Origin: Coleofasciculaceae cyanobacterium
Lineage (GTDB): Bacteria; Cyanobacteriota; Cyanobacteriia; Cyanobacteriales; Xenococcaceae
DNA length: 64,000 nucleotides
Direction: 5' to 3'
NCBI GenBank assembly: GCA_036703275.1
Contig: DATNPK010000111.1
Location: 124,001 to 188,000, forward strand
This document shows positions 19,608 to 28,346 of this stretch, in pieces. A program made the translations under genes and the position numbers. The number at the start of each line of letters is the position of its first letter. Position 1 is the stretch's first letter. A model generated the notes under the pieces. It ran no database searches. It saw only the letters and a program-made list of their open reading frames with translations, and was not told where the DNA came from.

Positions 19608-20261
19608 ATGACAGATCAGACTGCACGCGATCGCTTTCGCGCAGCTTACGAAAATCGTTACACTTGGGATAGCGACTTTCCTGGCTACACTACTAAACTA
19701 GAATTGAAGCAAGCAGACGAATTATATACCGCCGAGATCAAAGTCAACAGCGATCTATCTGTAGAGGTCAATGGTATTGAAGACGAGAAGGTGTCAGAAA
19801 GCGTCTACAATCACATGAGAGACGTAATTACTCACCGTAAACGCAACACCTTTGAAAATGCTCACGGTAAAAGCACTTTTACTCTAGGAGAAGAGGATGC
19901 TTCTGGCGCGGTGGAAATTTTGGTTAAAGGCGACTCTATGGGATCTAACTATAAGATTCGCGGTACAGAAATTTCTCAGGTTAGCCGTGTTATGGGACCA
20001 ATGGCATTTGTGATTAACACCAATGAAAGCCTAGATACTGGAGAAGGGTATATTTCTACTGGTTACAACGCTATTTTCCGTGATTCTAAAACCAACGATC
20101 TAAAAGCTAAACGCGAGTTTAACGAAAGCTACGAAAAATTAGGTAAATATTACGTTCCTCAACATCAGGTGATTGAATCTATCGACCCTAATCAAGATAC
20201 AATTACCACTGAATTTATCTTTTCTGAAAGCAAGTTGTTAGAACCTGCTGCGGTAGCATAA
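19608..20261 (+). CDS. DUF3386 family protein
   Basis: 217 residues, soluble, without signal peptide. It matches the DUF3386 family of cyanobacteria and plastids (AARDRFRAAYENRYTW, GFPGY-like DFPGYTTKLEL, and TGEGYISTGYNAIFRD). The fold is probably all beta. Function is unknown. It lies 84 bases after gloB and 72 before nfu on the same strand, so it may share a transcript with one of them. Confidence 0.8.
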   Translation: MTDQTARDRFRAAYENRYTWDSDFPGYTTKLELKQADELYTAEIKVNSDLSVEVNGIEDEKVSESVYNHMRDVITHRKRNTFENAHGKSTFTLGEEDASGAVEILVKGDSMGSNYKIRGTEISQVSRVMGPMAFVINTNESLDTGEGYISTGYNAIFRDSKTNDLKAKREFNESYEKLGKYYVPQHQVIESIDPNQDTITTEFIFSESKLLEPAAVA

Positions 20262-20333
20262 ATTTCTGCTGTCACACGCTAGGATCAATTTATAGAAATT
20301 ACAACTTAATTAACTTAATCAACCTAAGCAACC

Positions 20334-20570
20334 ATGGCATTAGCATTAACTCAAGATAACGTAGAAACCGTCTTAGACGAACTACGTCCATATTTAATGG
20401 CTGACGGCGGTAACGTCGAACTAGCCGAAATTGAAGGCCCAATTGTAAAATTAAGACTCCAGGGTGCTTGTGGATCTTGTCCTAGTTCAGCAATGACGCT
20501 CAAAATGGGTATCGAACGTCGTTTGAGAGAAAAAATTCCTGAAATTGTTGAAGTAGAACAAGTACTTTAA
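20334..20570 (+). CDS. nfu: NifU-like iron-sulfur scaffold protein
   Basis: 78 residues consisting only of the NifU C-terminal (Nfu) domain, the usual cyanobacterial form. The cluster-binding pair is C46 and C49 in [14 protein letters not shown]. In cyanobacteria this small protein is the main scaffold that delivers 4Fe-4S clusters, notably to photosystem I (established for the family). A strong terminator follows 53 bases after the stop. A second Fe-S gene, sufA, is at 49 kb. Confidence 0.93.
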   Translation: MALALTQDNVETVLDELRPYLMADGGNVELAEIEGPIVKLRLQGACGSCPSSAMTLKMGIERRLREKIPEIVEVEQVL

Positions 20571-20623
20571 TACTCTCGGTAGTTCGAGAAAAGTTCTAAG
20601 GTTTGAAAAAACTATATATCGAC

Positions 20624-20659
20624 AACAGGGGATAAAACTATTTTTATCCCCTGTTTTTT
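20624..20659 (+). terminator. Rho-independent terminator after nfu
   Basis: Perfect 14-base stem (AACAGGGGATAAAA with TTTTATCCCCTGTT), four-base loop, followed by TTTT. The chelatase gene converges from the other side at 20700; in that direction the stem is followed by GTCGAT, so it mainly serves nfu. Confidence 0.88.
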
Positions 20660-20699
20660 AGCTATATCATAATTGTTCGAGCAATTTGAATATCTAATT

Positions 20700-21701
20700 T
20701 TAAGGTGTTTTCCAAATACGCTGATGATAATCTTCTAACTTGGCATAAGGATCGATATTGTCGTCATGATGGTGTCCGTGGTGATGATCGTGTCCGTGTC
20801 CGTGTCCGTGTCCGTGTCCATGCCCATGTTCATCTGCTGCTGCAAGACGAAACTTACACATTTCACAGTTCATTGCTACTTGACCTAACTGTGCCTCAAT
20901 TTCTCGTTCCCTAAATACCTGTAATAATTGAGAAGCAATTCCCATTTCGGGTAAACAGGCAAAATCAATCTCAGGATGCTGTTCTTCTTGCTCAGCAGTG
21001 ATGTTAAAGATTTTCTCCATCAAAGTTCCCGTAAACAAGAAATAAGGCAAAACAATTACCCGTTTTGCTTGATACATATATGCTCGACGAAAGCCTTCTT
21101 CTAAACGAGGATGAGTAATACCGACGAAACAAGTTTCCACTGTCTTGTAGCCACTTCCTTCCCAAATAATTCGCGCTAGTTTACAGACATCACCATTAGC
21201 ATCAGGATCGCTAGAACCTCGCCCCACAAATAATACTACTGTATCTTTACGGTCTATACTACGAGGATTATGTTCTGGCTGGTCTAATTTTGCCAGGCGA
21301 TCGCGCCACAGTTCAATAATTTTCGGGGTAATCCCAAAGTGACGACCATAACTAAAATTAATCTGAGGATAAGGCGATCGCGATCGATCTAGTTCGTTAG
21401 TAACGTCAAACTTATTGTGTCTGGCTGCAAACAACAATATTGGCAAAGCAGTAATCTCTGTATAACCACGTTCGACACAGGCTTCTACTCCCTGCTGAAT
21501 TGTGGGTTTAGTTAATTCCAGAAAACAGGGAATTACAGGTCGAGAAGTATCTAATTTTTGGTAGATTGCCACAAAATCTAAGAAAGTCTGCCTGCCGCGA
21601 TCGTTTCTCGTACCGTGACCAATTGCCAGCAAGGGTCTTTGGTAAGGCAAAGCAGGCAGTTGAAGAGAATTAAGATTTGGTTGAATTAAAGAATTGACCA
21701 T
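20700..21701 (-). CDS. Sirohydrochlorin chelatase, CbiX/SirB-like, with His-rich tail
   Basis: 333 residues with two CbiX repeats. The first contains the active-site [13 protein letters not shown] and [15 protein letters not shown]; the second has [15 protein letters not shown] and [15 protein letters not shown]. It inserts Co2+ into sirohydrochlorin for cobalamin (or Fe2+ for siroheme or Ni2+ for F430 in other members). A cobalamin riboswitch just upstream argues for cobalt. After a conserved CEMC pair the C-terminus has a HG-repeat tract (about residues 293-313), a metal-storage type tail. [10 protein letters not shown] is the chosen start, the first ATG after the riboswitch. Confidence 0.88.
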   Translation of the reverse strand: MVNSLIQPNLNSLQLPALPYQRPLLAIGHGTRNDRGRQTFLDFVAIYQKLDTSRPVIPCFLELTKPTIQQGVEACVERGYTEITALPILLFAARHNKFDVTNELDRSRSPYPQINFSYGRHFGITPKIIELWRDRLAKLDQPEHNPRSIDRKDTVVLFVGRGSSDPDANGDVCKLARIIWEGSGYKTVETCFVGITHPRLEEGFRRAYMYQAKRVIVLPYFLFTGTLMEKIFNITAEQEEQHPEIDFACLPEMGIASQLLQVFREREIEAQLGQVAMNCEMCKFRLAAADEHGHGHGHGHGHGHDHHHGHHHDDNIDPYAKLEDYHQRIWKTP

Positions 21702-21748
21702 GAACTATCTGTACCTCGCAGATTTGTTGATTTGATTAGCGATCGCGC

Positions 21749-21880
21749 TCGGCGGGCATCCTGACTAAGAGATTTTGTTTAGGCTTATCTCATTACAGTT
21801 GCGGGACAGCGTTGGATTTGCACCTAACTTTCCCCATTGCTTTTAATGGCTGTTCCCCATTAAAACCGAACGTTGTATAG
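21749..21880 (-). ncRNA. Cobalamin (B12) riboswitch
   Basis: Read on the minus strand, the region contains GGTGCAAATCCAACGCTGT, CCCGCAACTGTAATGAGATA and the B12 box AGTCAGGATGCCCGCC, in the order and spacing of the cobalamin riboswitch, with the 5' part TTTTAATGGGGAACAGCCA. It ends about 50 bases before the chelatase start. In the family, adenosylcobalamin binding lowers expression of the downstream gene, which fits feedback control of cobalt insertion. Boundaries are approximate. Confidence 0.93.
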
Positions 21881-22065
21881 CCTATTAATACTACCCCTAA
21901 TTTAAGCTAACTAAATCGAAAATTTAGCTTAAGGTTAAATAAACAAATAAATAGACAAAGAGTTTGGCAAACAATTACTCGTTCAACCAAACTCTTATAG
22001 TGTTCAAAATGTATTTAATTTATTAGTGCAAAAGCATAACCTTGTAGGTTAGACAGTTAGGGAGA

Positions 22066-22209
22066 TTACATGATTCCTAACTGACCGAGAATTCCTTGAC
22101 CAGTAAAATATTCAACAGCCATAGCTGCAACAAAGCCCAACATAGCTAAACGACCGTTCCAGAGTTCTGAAAATCGAGTAAAGCCGAATTTGTTTTCTTG
22201 GTTTTCCAT
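22066..22209 (-). CDS. High light-inducible protein (one-helix LHC-like)
   Basis: 47 residues, MENQENKFGFTRFSELWNGR then LAMLGFVAAMAVEYFTGQGI. It has a single membrane helix with the chlorophyll-binding motif ELWNGRLAMLGF (ExxNxR) of the Lhc superfamily. HLIPs bind chlorophyll and carotenoid, and protect photosystem assembly intermediates under strong light. It is too short for most ORF cut-offs. The next gene upstream is a 68-residue hypothetical on the same strand, 259 bases away. It fits the photoprotection genes that follow (sodB, frp, ocp). Confidence 0.93.
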   Translation of the reverse strand: MENQENKFGFTRFSELWNGRLAMLGFVAAMAVEYFTGQGILGQLGIM

Positions 22210-22468
22210 CAGTTGTAACCTTATTAAGAATTTGTACCTACCATTATAAGTAATATAAATTTTTGTTGCAATAAATTTACAAACAGGTCGGTACTAAGGT
22301 TATTTGATTAAGAAAAATTGCGCTCAGGGTAATTTATTTAAACTTTTGCTACACGAGCTTGACTAAAATTTTGGCAACCATTGGAAAACGCTTAAGTAAG
22401 TCAGCTCAAAGTTACTATGTCGTTTTCAATAGCGTAGTCTACACCTAAATTCAGGCAACCTAAATCGA

Positions 22469-22675
22469 TTACAGTTTTTTGTCTATCCATTGTTTGGCTC
22501 TTTTAATTGCATCCATAGGAGTCATGGCGCTAGGAACTGCAACAGCACAACCTCGATCGTGGTTAACCCAGGCTGCATAAATACAATGTCCATCCAATTG
22601 ATCGCGGTCAATTTGAATTTTGCAGCCACGGTAAGCAAAAGAAAGAATAATCTGAGGATAATGAGGTTCGCTCAT
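22469..22675 (-). CDS. Conserved small protein of unknown function
   Basis: 68 residues, MSEPHYPQIILSFAYRGCKI and ending AIKRAKQWIDKKL. Soluble, with no recognised domain. It reads like a small alpha/beta protein (two strands, then MTPMDAIKRAKQWID as a helix). The open frame, sensible composition and isolated position support a real gene, and I recall similar small proteins in other cyanobacteria. The frame on the opposite strand over the same bases looks non-coding. Confidence 0.6.
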   Translation of the reverse strand: MSEPHYPQIILSFAYRGCKIQIDRDQLDGHCIYAAWVNHDRGCAVAVPSAMTPMDAIKRAKQWIDKKL

Positions 22676-22734
22676 AATGTGTCTGTGTTTTACTAAAATG
22701 CAACGCCGTAATTAAGATTAAGTAGTTAAATCGG

Positions 22735-22884
22735 TTATTTTCCTAGACTTCGGCAGTTTTTATCTCGCTCTCTTGCCTCAACAATATTCCAAACTTCTTG
22801 CCATCTTTCAGAAATTATGGTCGTCATTTTATTTAATTGCCATTGAGAAACGCGGTTGTTGTGATTATTTTTGACTCTGTTCAT
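22735..22884 (-). CDS. Small hypothetical protein
   Basis: 49 codons, MNRVKNNHNNRVSQWQLNKM and then a helical stretch ISERWQEVWNIVEARERDKN. No domain recognised. The amphipathic, charged helix gives it a protein-like look, but there is no independent support; chance is possible. It lies between the 68-residue protein and sodB on the same strand. Confidence 0.35.
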   Translation of the reverse strand: MNRVKNNHNNRVSQWQLNKMTTIISERWQEVWNIVEARERDKNCRSLGK

Positions 22885-22955
22885 GATTTTCTTGAATATA
22901 AAATTAAACGGATATTAAAATTAAATATCCTAAATATCCGCCTAGTAATTGATGC

Positions 22956-23555
22956 CTATGCAGCAGCTAAATTTTGAGCGACAAAATCCCAGTTGACTAG
23001 CTTACCGATAAAATTATCAATATAATCAGGACGTTTATTTTGATAATCAAGATAATAAGCGTGTTCCCAAACATCCATAGTTAATAAGGGAATTTGTTCT
23101 TTAGTTAAAGGATTATCAGCATTAAGAGTTTTAGTAACTTTGAGGGTATCGCCATCTAGCACTAACCAAGCCCAACCGCTACCAAACTGAGTTGCACCTG
23201 CATTTTTGAAAGCTTCGATAAACTGCTCAAAACTACCAAAGTCAGCCTCAATTTTTTTAGCTAATTCGCCAGTAGGAGTGCCGCTGGCGTTAGGTTTCAT
23301 ACAGTGCCAGTAAAAAGTATGATTCCAAGCTTGGGCAGCATTATTAAATAATCCGCTTTTACTTTCATCTTTTGCTATTGCTTTAATAACTTCTTCAATT
23401 GGTTTGTTATCCCATTCTGTATCTTTAACTGCGTCATTGTACTTACTGACATACGCAGCATGGTGTTTATCGTGATGAAACTCCAGAGTGCTTTTAGAAA
23501 TTAATGGTTCTAATGCCGTGTAATCGTAGGGAAGAGATGGTAATTCGTAAGCCAT
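22956..23555 (-). CDS. sodB: Iron superoxide dismutase
   Basis: 199 residues. Dismutates superoxide to peroxide and oxygen in the cytosol. Metal ligands are H27 (EFHHDKHHAAYV), H79 (AWNHTFYW), D161 and H165 (DVWEHAYYLDYQNKRPDY). The residues AAQAWNHTFYW and QFGSGWAWLV mark the iron rather than manganese type. No signal peptide. About 116 bases upstream of its start is a conserved two-box element also found ahead of ocp, suggesting shared light or oxidative control. Confidence 0.95.
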   Translation of the reverse strand: MAYELPSLPYDYTALEPLISKSTLEFHHDKHHAAYVSKYNDAVKDTEWDNKPIEEVIKAIAKDESKSGLFNNAAQAWNHTFYWHCMKPNASGTPTGELAKKIEADFGSFEQFIEAFKNAGATQFGSGWAWLVLDGDTLKVTKTLNADNPLTKEQIPLLTMDVWEHAYYLDYQNKRPDYIDNFIGKLVNWDFVAQNLAAA

Positions 23556-23967
23556 GAGTATTCGTCCTCTCTCAGAAAATATACGTACTGAAGTTGAAGA
23601 ATATTACAGTCTGTTTGTAGACCCATTAGCTGTAGGCAACAGACTGTGAGCCAATTTTCAACTTCTTTGCTGATAGTAACGTAGTTTTGACTCTTGCCAT
23701 ATCCGCATCCCCAGGAGGGGGAATAGAAAGTATATGGAGACGATGTATTGAGTTGCTCCAGTAAAATATTTTATTGTGGCTACTCACTATTTGCTACTCA
23801 ATCTCTAGCATTCGCGAAGCAGATGCAACATCAAATAAGAAAGAGTTGGGTAAAAACTTAGATCAAGATTTCGCATTGCCGAAAGGCTTAAGGAAATACT
23901 CGAATAGGCAGCTTCTAACTCCAACTCTTATAGATTAAATATTTAATTATCTTGAGAATATTGAGAT
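23556..23967. other. sodB leader and frp downstream region
   Basis: No gene seen. Contains the conserved two-box element at 23671-23730. The 150 bases nearest frp are AT-rich without a clear hairpin. Confidence 0.45.
23671..23730 (-). promoter_or_regulatory. Conserved two-box element upstream of sodB
   Basis: On the plus strand: TGATAGTAACGTAGTTT (23671-23687), 24 bases, then CAGGAGGGGG (23712-23721) followed by AATAGAAA. The same arrangement with exactly the same 24-base spacer lies upstream of ocp at 25728. Both precede minus-strand photoprotection genes. On the minus strand TACTAT inside the first box could be a -10 hexamer, which would place CCCCCTCCTG near -50 as an activator site. This reading is inference. 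Confidence 0.6.
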
Positions 23968-24264
23968 TTACATCCGTGCTAACGCTGATATTTTAGATTG
24001 CATTTCTGGTTGCAAATCTTTTAGCTCATGGAGATGTAGCCATCCTTCTTTTACTAATTGAGCAAAGTCAAAAATAATAGTAGAAGAATTATAGTCATAC
24101 TTGCCATCTATTTCGTATCTTTTAGTACTCAATAAATCGTGTATATACCATAAATCCTTGAGTTCTGTAATCGAACTAGTGCGATCCCTAACACTGGCGA
24201 TTAAAGCCGATGTTTCTCTTTTATAGGCTGTTTGCAAAAGTTCTTTTGCTGTACTTTCCTCCAT
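23968..24264 (-). CDS. frp: Fluorescence recovery protein
   Basis: 98 residues, all-helical. FRP binds activated (red) OCP, detaches it from the phycobilisome and speeds its return to the orange form. The conserved active-surface residues are present with the right spacing: W39, H42, D43 and R49 in LWYIHDLLSTKRYEIDGKYD (Synechocystis W50, H53, D54, R60). The C-terminal VKEGWLHLHEL is also typical. It is the next gene after ocp on the same strand with a 264-base gap, so it may have its own promoter as in other cyanobacteria. Confidence 0.93.
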   Translation of the reverse strand: MEESTAKELLQTAYKRETSALIASVRDRTSSITELKDLWYIHDLLSTKRYEIDGKYDYNSSTIIFDFAQLVKEGWLHLHELKDLQPEMQSKISALARM

Positions 24265-24528
24265 TTTAGATTACTTAATCGCACTTACTTGTACTGGTAA
24301 CATTAATATTAAATTTTGATTTAATACATAGGTTTTAATTATGGTAATTCTAACATAAAAGCTTTAATTATAACCTTAGTAAAAAATTTATATTTATAAG
24401 TAATAAATAGTCGATCGCTTGATTAAATATTAGCGATCGACCAAAAATGTATTTAATTAATTATCTCTCTTTAGTAAGAGAAAAGAAAGTTGGATGTTAA
24501 TTAGTCGATTAACGATTAGGGGTTGGGT

Positions 24529-25488
24529 TTAACCAGCTAAATTGAGTAATTCTTTGGGAGATGCTAAAAGATCGATCGCCACAAAGAAAATTTTGTTTTC
24601 AGAATTAAGCAAAAATCTCCAGGACATATTCATCCCAACGCCAGCACCAAACCAAGGAGTCTGCACTTTTCCCGTGACTTTAATTTGAGTGTATCCATCT
24701 TCAGCCGGTTCAGAAACACCACGCTCTGGGGCTAATTTCAGATTAGGACATTCCTCTTTGAAAAATCTCAACACCGCATCTTGTCCAACAATTGGTCTTT
24801 TGAAAGGAGGTTGCAATGCACTATCGGAAATAAATAGTTTAATCAATTCATCAAAATCATTAGCATTTAACAAGTTCATGTAGTTTAATACAGTCTGATT
24901 AGTTACCCCTGCAATAGCAACTTCGGTTCGCTTGGACATTTCTGTGGGAGGAGCAACTGGTTCACTTACTCTTTGGAAACTTCCCATTTTAGAAATGTCA
25001 AATCCCATATCTAGCACTGTATTTCTCAATACCGTAATTTGTTGACCCGCATCTAACCCTTGGAGGGTTTGCAAGACAGCATTAGCATTGGCTGATAGCT
25101 TATAGCCTTTGGGAATAGGAGCAACAATCCCCTTTTCCATCCATTCTCCCAAACGAAACCAAAAGCCTAGCTTAATGTTGGCAGTCCAAGTAGCATAAGT
25201 ACGGCAAATTGGAGTGTCTGCACGATTCGCTAGATCGCACATTACTTGAGACTGTTGCTGGAAGTTCATCTTCTTAATTTCATCAAGAGTAGGCTCAGCA
25301 AATTGCATATTAGCAGCTCCAGGAGCAGCAACTGTAATAGTTTTACCCATCTCTAAATATGCAAACCAAATCCATGCTAATTGGTCTTCTGCACTAAGCT
25401 GATTGAATCTAGCTGTTAATGCTGGCACGGCATCAGCAGATAAGGTATCGGGAAATATGTTACGAGCTGAGTCAATAGTAAATGGCAT
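24529..25488 (-). CDS. ocp: Orange carotenoid protein
   Basis: 319 residues, full length. Blue-light photoreceptor that binds a keto-carotenoid and quenches phycobilisomes. The all-helical N-terminal domain (1-165) carries W41, Y44 and W110 of the carotenoid tunnel and R155 of the inter-domain salt bridge. The NTF2-like C-terminal domain (about 190-315) carries the keto-group partners Y203 and W290 (Synechocystis Y201 and W288) and a Glu pair at 245-246 for the salt bridge. Presence of frp next to it suggests the OCP1 type. A two-box element shared with sodB lies 240 bases upstream. Confidence 0.97.
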   Translation of the reverse strand: MPFTIDSARNIFPDTLSADAVPALTARFNQLSAEDQLAWIWFAYLEMGKTITVAAPGAANMQFAEPTLDEIKKMNFQQQSQVMCDLANRADTPICRTYATWTANIKLGFWFRLGEWMEKGIVAPIPKGYKLSANANAVLQTLQGLDAGQQITVLRNTVLDMGFDISKMGSFQRVSEPVAPPTEMSKRTEVAIAGVTNQTVLNYMNLLNANDFDELIKLFISDSALQPPFKRPIVGQDAVLRFFKEECPNLKLAPERGVSEPAEDGYTQIKVTGKVQTPWFGAGVGMNMSWRFLLNSENKIFFVAIDLLASPKELLNLAG

Positions 25489-25907
25489 AGATGATCTTCC
25501 AATAAGTTATCGTGCAATTAAATTAAACAACGTTGATGATTTCCAACGTTGACTCTATTGTAAACATATACTTAGGAATATTAAAATTTTTTACAAAAAT
25601 TTCAGTTTTATTTACATAACTTGATTTCTATGGTAGTGCAATAATCATCACTATCTAATTGAAACCAAATCTTTTATCTATTTATTAATTTGTTAAATAG
25701 ATCTACATCCTCTTCTAATGCCATTGGTGATAGTAACGTAGTTTGGAGCGATCAAAAATACTTATCCTCAGGAGGGGGAAGAGAAAATAAAACTAATCCT
25801 GGTTGTTCTGAACAATTAAAAACTGCTGTAAATCTTTAAGCTAAATTCTGGTTAATCTATGATTTTATTGTTATCCTGAATTCTGCTTTATTCAGTAATT
25901 TGAGCGT
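25489..25907. other. Divergent region between ocp and GH116
   Basis: No gene seen. Holds the second copy of the two-box element (25728-25787). The leader between that element and ocp is long and AT-rich. Confidence 0.45.
25728..25787 (-). promoter_or_regulatory. Conserved two-box element upstream of ocp
   Basis: TGATAGTAACGTAGTTT (25728-25744), 24 bases, then CAGGAGGGGG (25769-25778) followed by AAGAGAAA. Boxes and spacing match the sodB copy; the spacer itself is not conserved. The conserved pattern inside AT-rich non-coding DNA argues for a functional site, either promoter with activator or a structured RNA. Confidence 0.6.
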
Positions 25908-28346
25908 ATGATACCCAACCAAAAGCCAAATCCTCAGATTCCCAATTGTGCCTGGCAACGTCCCATCGGCAAAGGATGGGACAATCCTTACACTGTTCGC
26001 TATGCCAGTAATTTGGATGATGGACCTTGGCATGGAATGCCCCTTGGTGGGATGGGTGCGGGGTGTATTGGGAGATCGACCAAAGGAGATTTTAACCTAT
26101 GGCACTTAGATGGTGGGGAACATATTTTCAAGTCTCTTCCCGCCTGTCAATTTAGTGTTTTTGAACAGACAGAATCGGCAACTCAGGCTTATGCTTTGTG
26201 TACGGAAGCACCAGAGGATAACACTTTATCTCGTTGGGCTTGGTATCCAAAAGAGAAGGGTATGTATAGCGCGCTGTATCCTCGCAGTTGGTTTGAGTAT
26301 CAAGAAGTTTTTGCGGCAGATATAACCTGTGAGCAGTTTTCGCCGATATGGGCAGAGAATTACCAAGAATCTAGCTATCCAATAGTTAATTTTGACTGGA
26401 CGGTACACAATCCTACCGATAAACCGATTACTCTAAGTATCATGCTGACTTGGCAAAATACTGTCGGCTGGTTTACCAACGCAATTAAATCACCCACAAT
26501 TGAGGTGCGAGATGATGGTAGTCCAGAATATGAGTATCAACCTAAATGGCGTGACAGCACAGGAAACTATAATGAGTGGATACAGGATAACTATCGGGTA
26601 GGCTGTTTGTTAAATCGGGTATATGCGAAGCGTCGTCCTTTAGGACAGCCTCATGAATCAGTACAAGAAGGAGACGGACAAATTGCGATCGCCTCAGTCT
26701 ATAATCCTAGCGTGGAAGTATTTTATCTCAGTCGTTGGAATCCTGATGGAGACGGTGCAGAAGTATGGGACTATTTTGCAGCCGATGGCTCGTTACCCGA
26801 TCTACAAAATGAAACCCCAGCCGATCCTGGTGAACAAATTGCCTGTGCGATCGCAATTCGGTTTAAGATCGAGCCAGGTAAGACTAAGAAAATTCCCTTT
26901 ACTTTAGCTTGGGACTTGCCTATTACTGAATTTAAGCAAGGCATTAATTATTATCGTCGTTATACAGACTTTTTCGGGCGCAATGGTAAAAATGCCTGGA
27001 GTATGGTTAGAACTTCTCTCAAGCATGGTGAGATGTGGCGGGAAAAAATCCAGGCTTGGCAACAGCCAATTTTGCAACGGGATGACTTACCCGACTGGTT
27101 TAAGATGGCGTTGTTTAACGAGCTATACTTGCTGGCTGATGGTGGTACTCTCTGGACAGCAGCTACTGAAAACGATCCTGTAGGGCAGTTTGGGGTATTG
27201 GAGTGCATGGATTATCGCTGGTATGAAAGCCTAGATGTGCGCCTGTACGGTTCATTTGGCTTGATGATGTTGTGGCCACAATTAGATAAATCTGTTTTAG
27301 AAGCCTTTGCCAGAGCCATTCCCGATCATGATGATACACCGCGCACTGTAGGTTACGATCGCTCTAGTGCCATCAGAAAAGAAGGTGGTGCAACGCCTCA
27401 CGATCTGGGCGCACCAAATGAACATCCGTGGGAGGAAACTAACTATACTTCCTATCAAGATTGTAATCAATGGAAAGATTTACCCAGCGATTTTGTCTTG
27501 CAAGTATACCGAGACTATCTGCTAACAGGCGCTCGAGATACTGACTTTCTCTGGGAATGTTGGCACAGTATTACTCAAACCTTGGCATATCTTAAGAAAT
27601 TCGATCGCGACAACGATGGCATTCCCGAAAATTCTGGCGCACCCGATCAAACTTTTGATGACTGGAAGTTAAGAGGCATAAGTGCCTATTGTGGCGGTTT
27701 ATGGATAGCCGCCTTAGAAGCAGCAATTAAAATCGGTAAAATTCTGAGCGACAATCCGCCGACAAACCCCAGTCTACAAGTATCGGACTTTTGTGCAGGT
27801 ATCGAAAATACGATTGATAACTATCATAGTTGGTTAGAGCAATCGCGATCGCTCTATCATAATGCTTTGTGGAATGGCGAATACTATCGTCTCGATACCG
27901 AAAGTGGTTCAAATGCAGTGATGGCAGATCAACTCTGTGGACAATTCTATGCTCGTTTATTAAATTTACCTGACGTAGTAGAAGAACAATACATTAAGTC
28001 TACTTTAAACAAAATTTATGATGCCTGTTTTCTCAAATTTCATCACGGCAAATATGGCGCAGCCAACGGCGTTTTACCCGATGGAAGTCCAGTTAATCCC
28101 AATGATACCCATCCCCTAGAAGTCTGGACAGGAATCAACTTTGGTTTGGCTGCTTTTATGATTCAAATGGGTATGAAAGAAGAAGCTTTCCAACTAACAG
28201 AAACTGTAGTTAAGCAAGTATACGAAAATGGCTTACAGTTTCGCACTCCTGAAGCTATTACCGCAGTTGGTACTTTTAGAGCGAGTCATTATTTAAGGGC
28301 GATGGCAATTTGGGGTATTTATGGTGTTTTGACTGATTGGAAGTAG
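25908..28346 (+). CDS. GH116 beta-glucosidase / non-lysosomal glucosylceramidase-like
   Basis: 812 residues. Retaining glycoside hydrolase of the GBA2/TxGH116 family, acting on beta-glucosides or glucosylated lipids. The N-terminal beta domain has GMPLGGMGAGCIGRS; the C-terminal (alpha/alpha)6 barrel holds the nucleophile E432 (VLECMDYRWYESLDV) and the probable acid/base D584 (PDQTFDDW). ENSGAPDQ and GLWIAALEA also match. No signal peptide. The segment VYAKRRPLGQPHE (near residue 245) is encoded by bases resembling the dispersed TCCTTTAGGAC repeat, possibly a small insertion. True substrate is unknown. Confidence 0.88.
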   Translation: MIPNQKPNPQIPNCAWQRPIGKGWDNPYTVRYASNLDDGPWHGMPLGGMGAGCIGRSTKGDFNLWHLDGGEHIFKSLPACQFSVFEQTESATQAYALCTEAPEDNTLSRWAWYPKEKGMYSALYPRSWFEYQEVFAADITCEQFSPIWAENYQESSYPIVNFDWTVHNPTDKPITLSIMLTWQNTVGWFTNAIKSPTIEVRDDGSPEYEYQPKWRDSTGNYNEWIQDNYRVGCLLNRVYAKRRPLGQPHESVQEGDGQIAIASVYNPSVEVFYLSRWNPDGDGAEVWDYFAADGSLPDLQNETPADPGEQIACAIAIRFKIEPGKTKKIPFTLAWDLPITEFKQGINYYRRYTDFFGRNGKNAWSMVRTSLKHGEMWREKIQAWQQPILQRDDLPDWFKMALFNELYLLADGGTLWTAATENDPVGQFGVLECMDYRWYESLDVRLYGSFGLMMLWPQLDKSVLEAFARAIPDHDDTPRTVGYDRSSAIRKEGGATPHDLGAPNEHPWEETNYTSYQDCNQWKDLPSDFVLQVYRDYLLTGARDTDFLWECWHSITQTLAYLKKFDRDNDGIPENSGAPDQTFDDWKLRGISAYCGGLWIAALEAAIKIGKILSDNPPTNPSLQVSDFCAGIENTIDNYHSWLEQSRSLYHNALWNGEYYRLDTESGSNAVMADQLCGQFYARLLNLPDVVEEQYIKSTLNKIYDACFLKFHHGKYGAANGVLPDGSPVNPNDTHPLEVWTGINFGLAAFMIQMGMKEEAFQLTETVVKQVYENGLQFRTPEAITAVGTFRASHYLRAMAIWGIYGVLTDWK

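Noticed and set aside
20705-20914. Plus-strand frame with repeated RVRV
   Set aside because: Antisense of the His-Gly tail of the chelatase gene.
23671-23730. Two-box element considered as the known sRNA Yfr1
   Set aside because: The Yfr1 core ACTCCTCACAC is absent and the structure does not match.
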